Assembly: GCA_020072805.1 (NCBI GenBank) | Contig: JAIQGC010000006.1 | Coordinates: 39,111 to 103,110 of the forward strand | Direction of reading: 5' to 3' | DNA from: Terriglobia bacterium | GTDB lineage: Bacteria; Acidobacteriota; Terriglobia; Acidiferrales; UBA7541 | Length of the DNA stretch: 64,000 bases | Shown: positions 1 to 7,072 of the stretch, one piece after another | Numbering within the stretch: the stretch's first letter is position 1 | Layout of the letters: each line of letters begins with the position of its first letter | Program-made: the position numbers and the translations under genes | Notes under the pieces: generated by a model | What the model was told of the DNA's origin: nothing | The model's input: only the letters and a program-made list of their open reading frames with translations | Database searches by the model: none

Positions 1-983
1 GCCGAGCGCATTGACGCGCAGTTTCAGATGGGCGGGCCGGCTACGAACGCCTGGGGCTGGGCGACCGCCACGTGCTGCTCAGCGCCGCCGAGGCCGCCGA
101 GCGCGTCCGCGTGACCAACGTGCAGGGCGCGCTCTTCGCCGCGCACAATGGCAGCGTGAATCCCGGCCGCCTCGTCCGCGGCCTGGCCCGCGCCGTCGAG
201 CGCCGCGGCGGCGTCATCTACGAGCAGACCGAAGTGACGCAGTTCGCCGGGGGTGCTGCGCCGCGGCTGGTCACGCCGGGCGGCGAACTCCGCGCGAAAA
301 AAGCCCTCGTTCTGGCGGGGGAAGCCTATCTCTCCCGCCTGCCCGCACTGCACCGCGCGATTCTGCCCATGTACTCGCTCATCGCCGTCACCGAGCCGCT
401 TTCCTCCGCGCAGTGGGCGCAAATCGGCTGGGAGCGCCGCGAAAGCCTGGCCTCCTTCCGCCACACGGTGGACTACCTGACGCGCACCGCCGACGGCCGC
501 ATCCTTTTCGGCAGCCGCGGCGCGCCCTATCTTTTCGGCTCGAAGATCACCGACGAGCAGGACCGCCACGCCGCCACGCACGGAAAAATTCATCAGTACG
601 TCGCCGAATGGTTTCCCGCGCTCCGGGATGTGAAATTCACGCACGCCTGGGGCGGCCCGGTGGGCATGCCGCGCGACTGGATGCCCATGGCCTCCTTCGA
701 CGCCTCTTCGCGCATCGGCACCGCGCGCGGCTATACCGGCCAGGGAGTTTCCACCACGAATCTGCTGGGAAGGGTTCTTGCGGAATTAATTTCCGGAAAG
801 CGCACGGGCCTCGATACGCTGCCCGTGGCGCAACGCCATTCGCCCAACTGGGAGCCGGAACCGCTGCGCTGGATGGCCGTGCGCTACGCCCAGAACACGT
901 TTCTGCGCATGGATGAAGCCGAGGAAAGCGGCCGGAGCCGGCCGTGGCATTCTTTTATCGCGGACCAGATCGGCAAGCACTGA
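1..983 (+). CDS. FAD-dependent amine/D-amino-acid oxidase (DadA-like), 5'-truncated by window edge
   Basis: C-terminal part of a glycine/D-amino-acid oxidase-type flavoenzyme (DAO family). Recognisable blocks are NPGRLVRGLARAVERRG, the central substrate-domain text, and a C-terminal GGPVGMPRDWMPM followed by GYTGQGVSTTN, which in this family closes the FAD site. The N-terminal GxGxxG Rossmann motif lies outside the window. Frame 3 is open from position 15; a conventional GTG at 72 is probably not the real start because residues upstream (GYERLGLGDRHVLL) still fit the family. Before about position 35, frame 1 (AERIDAQFQMGG) fits better, so a frameshift or small deletion is possible here. It converges on the ABC-F gene (34-nt gap). 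Substrate unknown. Confidence 0.75.
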
Positions 984-1016
984 CGCTTTTTTGATCGCCG
1001 GCCACCCGGCGAATCG

Positions 1017-2672
1017 TTAGCGCTTCTGCGCCTTCGCCGGCTTAGCCACCGGGGCGCTGCGCGCCTGCAGCTCTTCGTAGGTGCCCTTGAAGTCCTCGAC
1101 GTGCCCGCCCTGAATGTGCCAGATGCGCGTGGCCACTTCGTCGAGGACGTCCTCGTCGTGGGTGACCAGCAGCAGCGTGCCTTCATACTTCTGCAGGGCG
1201 ATATTCAGCGCGTTGATGGCTTCCAGGTCCAGGTTGTTGGTGGGTTCGTCCAGCACCAGAACATTGGGCTTCTGCATCATCAGCTTGCAGAACAGCAGCC
1301 GCGCCGTCTCTCCGCCGGAGAGCGCCTTGGTGGCCTTCAGGGAGTCTTCGCCGCTGAAGAGCATCTGCCCCAGCAGCCCGCGCAGTTCTTCCTGCGACGC
1401 CGTGGGGTTGAACTGCCAGAGCCATTCGATCGCGGTCATGCCCTTGGATTTGTCCACGGTGGTGTCGCCGAAGTCCTGCGGGAAATAGCCCACGGTCACT
1501 TCGTGGCCCCACACCACGTTGCCGCCGTCCACGGGGAACCTGCGGTCGGCGTCCGGAACGAAGTCCCCGGCGTTGTGAATCAGCGATTTCAGCAGGGTGG
1601 TCTTGCCCGCGCCGTTGCGCCCGATGATGGCGATTTTCTCCCCGCGCGTCACGCTCGCCGAAAACGACTGGATCACTTTCAGCGGCTCATACGATTTCGC
1701 CAGGCGCTTGGCCTCCAGCGGCAGCCGCCCGGACTGCTTTTCGATGGCGAAGCGGATGTAAGGGCGCTGAATGTTGGAGCGGGCCAGTTCCGTCGTCTGC
1801 AGCCGCTCGACTTCCTTCTTGCGCGAAGTGGCCTGCGCCGAGCGCGTGCCCGCGGAAAAGCGCGCAATAAAGTCGTTCAGCTGGGCGATTTTCTTTTCGC
1901 GCACTGCGTTGTCCTTCTCGATGCGCGTGCGAATCTGTGTCTTGGCCAGCACCATGTCGTCGTAGCCGCCGTTGTACATGATGATGGTTTCGTAGTCGAT
2001 GTCGGCGATGTGCGTGCACACGCTGTTCAGGAAGTGCCGGTCGTGCGAAATCACCAGCAGCACGCCTTCATACTCGAGCAGATAGTCCTTCAGCCAGTGC
2101 AGCGAATCCAGGTCCAGGTTGTTGGTGGGCTCGTCCAGCAGCAGCGCCGGAGGGTTGCCAAAGAGCGCCTGCGCCAGCAGCACGCGCACCTTCTGCCCGC
2201 CCTGCAGTTCCTTCATCTTGCGCTCGTGCAGCTCGGACTCCACGCCCAGCCCGTCCAACAGCACCGCCGCGTCGGCCTCGGCCGTGTAGCCGCCTTCCTC
2301 GCCCACCACGCCTTCGAGTTCGCCCAGGCGCATGCCGTCGGCGTCGGAGAGCTGCTCGTGCGGCTTGGCGTAGAGCGTGTCGCGCTCCACCAGCGCCTTC
2401 CACAGCGGCGCGTTGCCCATAATCACCGCGTCAATCACGCGGTATTCGTCGAAGGCGAACTGGTCCTGCCGCAGGATGCCCATTTTTCTGGGGCGCCCGA
2501 TGGTGCCCTTGGTGGGCTCGAGTTCGCCCGCCAGGATCTTCATGAACGTGGATTTGCCCGCTCCGTTGGGCCCCGTGATCGCGTAGCGCCGCCCGGGAAG
2601 AAACGAGCAGGTGACCTCCTCGAACAGGATTCTTCCGCCGAAGCGCATAGTGATGTCATTGACCGTGAGCAT
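1017..2672 (-). CDS. ybiT: ABC-F family ATPase, YbiT type
   Basis: 551-residue soluble protein with two ABC ATPase domains and no membrane segment: the ABC-F architecture of translation factors that act at the ribosomal E site. Walker A is GPNGAGKST (about residues 35-43) and GRNGAGKTT in the second half; both halves show LLLDEPTNNLDL/LVLDEPTNNLDLE Walker B regions and LSGG-type signatures (the first half reads LQGGQ). The linker block with ARFSAGTRSAQATSRKK matches YbiT rather than EttA or Uup. Length agrees with E. coli YbiT (about 530). Starts at ATG 2672. It stands alone, convergent with the oxidase, divergent from the corrinoid cluster. It could be called EttA-like; assignment to the YbiT subgroup is by overall similarity. 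Confidence 0.9.
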   Translation of the reverse strand: MLTVNDITMRFGGRILFEEVTCSFLPGRRYAITGPNGAGKSTFMKILAGELEPTKGTIGRPRKMGILRQDQFAFDEYRVIDAVIMGNAPLWKALVERDTLYAKPHEQLSDADGMRLGELEGVVGEEGGYTAEADAAVLLDGLGVESELHERKMKELQGGQKVRVLLAQALFGNPPALLLDEPTNNLDLDSLHWLKDYLLEYEGVLLVISHDRHFLNSVCTHIADIDYETIIMYNGGYDDMVLAKTQIRTRIEKDNAVREKKIAQLNDFIARFSAGTRSAQATSRKKEVERLQTTELARSNIQRPYIRFAIEKQSGRLPLEAKRLAKSYEPLKVIQSFSASVTRGEKIAIIGRNGAGKTTLLKSLIHNAGDFVPDADRRFPVDGGNVVWGHEVTVGYFPQDFGDTTVDKSKGMTAIEWLWQFNPTASQEELRGLLGQMLFSGEDSLKATKALSGGETARLLFCKLMMQKPNVLVLDEPTNNLDLEAINALNIALQKYEGTLLLVTHDEDVLDEVATRIWHIQGGHVEDFKGTYEELQARSAPVAKPAKAQKR

Positions 2673-2810
2673 AACCTTCCCATTCTAGCAAGGATTGGCC
2701 CGCGCTGCTTGCGATTGCCGCCTGTAACCGCTTTGCGCCCCGGGAAAGATGCCCTGTTCCGCTTTCTTCTGTGCCAGAATCAGCACAGCAGCGGCGGTTT
2801 GGAGGGCTTC

Positions 2811-3458
2811 TTGCACGACGACCTTTTCCGCGCCATGCGCGATTCCATTGTGGATGGTGACCCCGAAGTAGCCGCGCGGTTGAGCCGCGATTCCATCGCG
2901 CTGGGCGTCCCGCCGCTGGAGGCTATCAACCGCGGCTTCGTCGCGGGGCTGACGCACGTGGGCGAGCAATTTGCCGCGGGAGAATTTTTTCTGCCCGATC
3001 TGGTCCTGGCCGGGGAAGCCATGAAAGCCGCGGTGGCCATTCTCGAACCGGAGATGAAGAAGTCCGGCGCGCAGCGCGAAGTGCTGGGCACGGTCGTGCT
3101 CGGCACGGTCCAGGGCGACATTCACGAAATTGGCAAGACTCTGGTGGGCACCATGCTCACCGCCAGCGGCTTCGCGGTTCACGACCTCGGCGTGAATGTT
3201 CCTTTCGAAACGTTTGCCGCCAAAGCCCGCGAACTCGGCGCGGACATCGTCGGCGTCTCCGCCCTGCTCACCACCACCATGACCGGGCAGAAGGACGTTG
3301 CCGAGGCTCTCGAGCGCCACGGCCTCCGCCCGCGCGTCAAGCTGATCCTTGGAGGCGCGCCCGTGACGCACGACTGGGCCCGGGAAATCGGCGCCGACGG
3401 CTACGGAGAAGACGCCCTGGCCGCGCTCTCCCTGGCAAGAACGTTGCTCGGGAAGTAG
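2811..3458 (+). CDS. Corrinoid (B12-binding) methyl-carrier protein, MtaC/MttC type
   Basis: Shuttles a methyl group between a substrate:corrinoid methyltransferase and an acceptor methyltransferase. It has an N-terminal helical cap (about residues 1-85) followed by a Rossmann B12 domain with the cobalt-ligand motif DIHEIG (DxHxxG), then VGVSALLTTTM and LILGGAPV (SxL and GG motifs that hold the nucleotide tail). I chose the TTG at 2811, preceded by GGAGGG at 2801-2806; it gives 215 residues, the usual length. ATG 2835 is the alternative but cuts into the cap helix. A much longer open frame runs upstream but is the shadow of the ABC-F gene. It is followed after 13 nt by the MttB-like gene, surely co-transcribed. 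Confidence 0.88.
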   Translation: MHDDLFRAMRDSIVDGDPEVAARLSRDSIALGVPPLEAINRGFVAGLTHVGEQFAAGEFFLPDLVLAGEAMKAAVAILEPEMKKSGAQREVLGTVVLGTVQGDIHEIGKTLVGTMLTASGFAVHDLGVNVPFETFAAKARELGADIVGVSALLTTTMTGQKDVAEALERHGLRPRVKLILGGAPVTHDWAREIGADGYGEDALAALSLARTLLGK

Positions 3459-3471
3459 CCGGAGCCTGACC

Positions 3472-4920
3472 ATGCAGCCCAAGCTGGAACTGCTCGACGG
3501 AGAACTGCTCGAAAAAATTCTGGGCGAAGCGTATACGCTGCTTGCCGAGCCGGGCATTCGCGTGCAGGCAGCGGACGCCGTCGAACTGCTGTCCGCCGCC
3601 GGCGCGCGCATCGAAAACGGCGTGGCGCGCATCCCCGAAGCGCTGGTGCGCCGCGCTCTCTCCTCCGCGCCGCGCGAATTCTTTCTGCATAATCGCGCCG
3701 GGGAGCCCGCCGTCCGTTACGGCGGCGATGCCGTGCATTTCGATCCCGGCTCTTCCTGCGTCCACATTCTCGACCCGCAAACCATGCAGCACCGCATGAC
3801 CCGCACCGCGGACCTCGAACGCCTGGTGCAGGTGGCCGAAATGCTTCCGCAATACACCGCGCAGTCCACCGCCGTCGTCTGCAATGACGCGCCGCAGGAG
3901 ATTGGCGACCTCTGGCGGCTGCATGTGGTCCTGCGGCATTCGGGCAAGCCGGTGGTGACCGGCGCATTTTCCGCTCACACCGCTCCGGCCATGATCGACC
4001 TGCTGGCCGCGGACTGCGGTGGCCGCGCCGCGCTGAAAGCCAGGCCGCGCGCCATCTTCGATGTCTGCCCCTCTCCTCCTCTCAACTGGTCCGATTTCGC
4101 CGCGCAGAATCTGGTGGACCTGGCCCGCGCGGGAGTTCCCGCTGAAATTATTTCCGTGCCCATGGCCGGGGCCACCGCTCCGGTGACGCTCGCGGGCGCC
4201 GTCGTGCAGCATGCCGCCGAATGCCTCGCCGGCATCGTCATTCACCAGCTGGCCCAGCCCGGCGCTCCCGTCGTCTGGGGCGGCGCGCCGGCCATTTTCG
4301 ATATGCGCACGGGAATTACGCCCATGGGAGCCATTGAAACGGCCATGCTCAATGCCGCCTGCTCGCAAATCGGCAAACATTTCGGCTTGCCCACCCACGG
4401 CTATCTCGGCGGCAGCGACGCGAAAATTCTCGACGCACAGGCCGGAATGGAAACTTCCTCCGCCGTCCTGCTCGGCGCGCTCGCCGGCATCAACATGATT
4501 TCCGGCGCGGGCATGCTCGATTCGCTGGCCTGCCACAGCGCGGAAAAGCTGGCGCTGGACGCCGAAGCGATTGCCGCGGCGCAGCGCGTTCTCCAAGGCA
4601 TCAGCCCGCGCGGCGATTCCCTGGCTACGGCCATGTTCGCGCAGGCCGGCTTCGCCGGTGAATTTTTAAAACTGCCCGAAACCCGCCGTCTTTTCCGCAC
4701 GGAACAGCATCTTCCTTCGCACCTGATCGATCGTGGCACGCTGCATTCCTGGGAGCAGGGCGGTTCACAGGACCTCTTCGCCCGCGCGCGCGCTCGCGTG
4801 AACGAACTCGTCGCCGCCTACAAACGCCCCGAGCTGCCTAAACAAATCGAAAGCGAATGGAAAGCCATCCTTCAGGAGCAGGCGCGGCGCGCGGGCAGTC
4901 AGCAGGCGGCAGGCCTGTGA
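3472..4920 (+). CDS. MttB-family (trimethylamine/glycine betaine-type) corrinoid methyltransferase, non-pyrrolysine
   Basis: 482-residue TIM-barrel methyltransferase of the MttB superfamily that transfers a methyl group from an N-methylated substrate (quaternary amine or similar) to the corrinoid protein encoded just upstream. Family signs are the N-terminal AYTLLAEPGIRV, the central SVPMAGATAPVTLAG and the GYLGGSDAKILDAQAGMETS region. The frame is continuous with no in-frame TAG, so there is no pyrrolysine, as in MtgB-like glycine betaine methyltransferases; the exact substrate cannot be read from sequence. Operon partner of the B12 protein (13-nt gap) and of the reactivation-like gene downstream (19 nt). 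Confidence 0.85.
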   Translation: MQPKLELLDGELLEKILGEAYTLLAEPGIRVQAADAVELLSAAGARIENGVARIPEALVRRALSSAPREFFLHNRAGEPAVRYGGDAVHFDPGSSCVHILDPQTMQHRMTRTADLERLVQVAEMLPQYTAQSTAVVCNDAPQEIGDLWRLHVVLRHSGKPVVTGAFSAHTAPAMIDLLAADCGGRAALKARPRAIFDVCPSPPLNWSDFAAQNLVDLARAGVPAEIISVPMAGATAPVTLAGAVVQHAAECLAGIVIHQLAQPGAPVVWGGAPAIFDMRTGITPMGAIETAMLNAACSQIGKHFGLPTHGYLGGSDAKILDAQAGMETSSAVLLGALAGINMISGAGMLDSLACHSAEKLALDAEAIAAAQRVLQGISPRGDSLATAMFAQAGFAGEFLKLPETRRLFRTEQHLPSHLIDRGTLHSWEQGGSQDLFARARARVNELVAAYKRPELPKQIESEWKAILQEQARRAGSQQAAGL

Positions 4921-4939
4921 GTTTCAGGATGACGATGCG

Positions 4940-5627
4940 ATGAAGCGAGAACTTGATGCGCCGGATTTCGGGCGGGAGCTAAGCGGTCTGCTGATCGAAG
5001 TGGACGTGGACCAGGTCCTGCGCGCGCAGGGCGCCGACCCCGGAAAACTCCGCGCGCGCCAGCCCCGCGCCGTGGATCTAGCGGAGCGCGCCTTGCGGGA
5101 AGGGATGCAGGTTCTCGCGCCGCGCGTCCTCTGCCGCTCGTTCACCGTGCAGTCCGTCCTGCATGTCTGCCAGCCCCTACGCTGACTACACAGAGATGCT
5201 AGGTCGTGAACAGCTGGACCTGGTGATCGTGGCCACGCTCGGCGAAAAACTGGATGCGCTTATCGCCGCCATGCAGACTCGCGACATCTCCCTGGCCCTG
5301 GCGCTCGACGGCTTCGGCACCGCCGCCATCGAAGCCCTCTCCATGTCCATCTGCCGGCATTTCGGGGAAGTGGCCGAGCGCGAATCGCTGCACAGCTCTC
5401 TGCCGTTCAGCCCGGGCATGGCCGGATGGGACCTGCAAACGGGCCAGCGGGGAATCTTCGGCCTGCTCGACGCCGCTTCCATCGGCCTGCGCCTCAGCCC
5501 GTCCTTTCTGATGATTCCGCAAAAATCTCTTTCGCTGGTCATCGGCATCGGCAGGGAAGTGCGCGAAGGCGGCTCGCTTTGCGAATTCTGCAATTTGCGG
5601 GAAACTTGCCGTCACAGAAGTTTGTAA
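4940..5627 (+). pseudogene. B12-dependent methionine-synthase activation-domain-like protein, frameshifted
   Basis: Two overlapping frames look like one gene. Frame 2 (4940-5185, 81 codons) gives the N-terminal part (RAVDLAERALREGMQVL); frame 3 (5163-5627) continues with VIVATLGEKLD, LALDGFGTAAIEAL, SPGMAGWDL, SFLMIPQKSLS and a Cys-rich end CEFCNLRETC. These blocks match small MetH activation-domain-like proteins found beside corrinoid methyltransferases, thought to help reductive reactivation or methyl transfer of cob(II)alamin. Combined length, about 225-230, is the family norm, so a +1 shift near 5160-5185, perhaps with loss of a few residues, is implied. It may be a sequencing error, a real mutation or, less likely, programmed frameshifting. 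The 3' end overlaps the convergent homocysteine methyltransferase by 16 nt. Confidence 0.65.
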
Positions 5628-6487
5628 ACGCCACTCGCGGCCATGGCCCGGATGAAGTCCGGACTCGTCCCGCAGCATCCTCCGATGAATACCGCTCCCG
5701 CCGCGGCCATCTCGCGCGCATCCGCGGCAAACTCCTCCGGCGTGGTGCGGTAAATCGCTTTGCCGCCAATCATCTCCGGCATTCCCGCGTTGGGCTTGAT
5801 CCACACCGGCAGCGTTGTCGCCGCGCACAGCCGCCGGCAGATCGCGATGTAGCCGCGGATCCCGCTGCCGCAGTTCGCTCCGATGGCCTGCACGCCGGCG
5901 GAAACAAGCGCTTCGGCGGCTTGCTCGGGCGTCGTGCCCATGATGGTGCGGTCGCGGTTTTTTCCTGAATCGAAGACCATCGAGACGATCACGGGCAGGC
6001 CGGCCGCGAGCGCCGCCTCCGCCGCGATGCGCGCCTCGGTCAAATCCGTCAGCGTCTCCAGCAGAAGGGCGTCGGGGCCTTCCTCGGCCAGCGCGCGCGC
6101 CTGCGCGGCAAAGGCGTCCTTCATCTGCTGCTCGGTAATCTCCTTGGTCACCAGCATTTTTCCCGTCGGCCCTATCGAAGCGAAAACCAGCGCGCGCGTT
6201 CCCGCCGCCTCGCGCGAGATGCGCACTCCGGCGCGGTTGATGGCCGCGGTCTGCTCCGCAAGGCCGTTGAGAGCCAGGCTCACGGGATTGGCGCGGAACG
6301 TGTTCGTCAGGATTACGCGGCTGCCCGCCTGCACATAGGATTCGGCGACTTCGCGCACGCGTTCCGGGTGCGCAAGATTCCACCCGTCCGGATCGGCGCC
6401 CGGCGGCAGCCCGCGCTTCTGCAGTTCCGTTCCCCACGCGCCGTCGGCGAGCAGGGGCGCTTGCTTGATCCAATCGTTCCAGGGCAT
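5612..6487 (-). CDS. Homocysteine S-methyltransferase family protein
   Basis: 291-residue (betaine-)homocysteine methyltransferase/MetH N-domain TIM barrel. It likely moves a methyl group to homocysteine, making methionine. Visible motifs are LLADGAWGTELQKRG near the start, TNTFRAN, GANCG (first zinc Cys) and GGCCGTSP (second and third zinc Cys). The start was taken at ATG 6487 (MPWNDWIKQ) because the longer open frame upstream is low-quality sequence without family similarity. It is convergent with the corrinoid cluster and could be the acceptor enzyme for its methyl group, although it sits on the opposite strand. Confidence 0.88.
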   Translation of the reverse strand: MPWNDWIKQAPLLADGAWGTELQKRGLPPGADPDGWNLAHPERVREVAESYVQAGSRVILTNTFRANPVSLALNGLAEQTAAINRAGVRISREAAGTRALVFASIGPTGKMLVTKEITEQQMKDAFAAQARALAEEGPDALLLETLTDLTEARIAAEAALAAGLPVIVSMVFDSGKNRDRTIMGTTPEQAAEALVSAGVQAIGANCGSGIRGYIAICRRLCAATTLPVWIKPNAGMPEMIGGKAIYRTTPEEFAADAREMAAAGAVFIGGCCGTSPDFIRAMAASGVYKLL

Positions 6488-6531
6488 GGCGACAGGTCTC
6501 CGCGTCCTGCTGATTCTACAACGGGCCGCGG

Positions 6532-6562
6532 TTGGAAGGCAGCGGAGCATCCGGTGTACAAT
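6532..6562 (+). promoter_or_regulatory. Putative sigma-70 promoter upstream of the 155-aa conserved protein gene
   Basis: TTGGAA (6532-6537) and TACAAT (6557-6562) are separated by 19 nt, slightly longer than ideal. A start site about 7 nt downstream would leave a 26-nt leader containing the AGGAGA ribosome site at 6584-6589. Confidence 0.35.
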
Positions 6563-6594
6563 GCGTGAGTTCAAATATTCTTCAGGAGAAAACC

Positions 6595-7062
6595 ATGGCC
6601 AAGAAACCGACTACCGCTGACGCCGAATTGATCCTCCGCCTTTACGATCTCCGCCGAGAAGCCGAACTGCGCAAGGCGCGCAGCTGGGGCCTCATTCAAT
6701 TCTGGCCGGAAAGCGCTGACGACTATCTGAAGGTGGGCATGGCCCTGGGCACGCAGGAAAACGCGTGGCTGCGGCAGGTGCTCGGCTATTGGGACATGGC
6801 GGCGTCGCTGGTGCTGCGCGGCGCGCTCAATGCCGATCTTTTTCTCGAAGGCGCTTCCAGCGGCGAAATGTTCTTCCTCTTCTGCAAGATTCAGCCGCAC
6901 CTCAAGGAAATTCGCGAGAAGATGCAGAATCCCAAGATGATGGCCAACATCGAAAAAGTGATTTATCTGACCAAGGAAAGCCGCGAACGCTTCGAAATGC
7001 TCAAGAAGATCGTGGCCAGCCGCCGTCAGGCAATGAAGGCAGCGGCCGCCAAGACCAGCTAA
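6595..7062 (+). CDS. Conserved hypothetical protein
   Basis: 155 residues, ATG at 6595 with AGGAGA 6 nt before it. I do not recognise a named domain. The protein looks soluble and helical: an N-terminal LILRLYDLRREAELRKAR helix, a central WLRQVLGYWDMAASLVLRGALNADLFLE block and a C-terminal basic tail rich in Lys/Ala. There is no signal peptide. It lies alone between the divergent homocysteine methyltransferase and the convergent acyl-ligase fusion. Codon use resembles the neighbours, so it is very probably expressed. Confidence 0.75.
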   Translation: MAKKPTTADAELILRLYDLRREAELRKARSWGLIQFWPESADDYLKVGMALGTQENAWLRQVLGYWDMAASLVLRGALNADLFLEGASSGEMFFLFCKIQPHLKEIREKMQNPKMMANIEKVIYLTKESRERFEMLKKIVASRRQAMKAAAAKTS

Positions 7063-7072
7063 CCCAGCCGAT

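Noticed and set aside
1101..2810. Long plus-strand open frame running into the corrinoid protein
   Set aside because: It is the antisense shadow of the ABC-F gene; family similarity starts only at about 2811.
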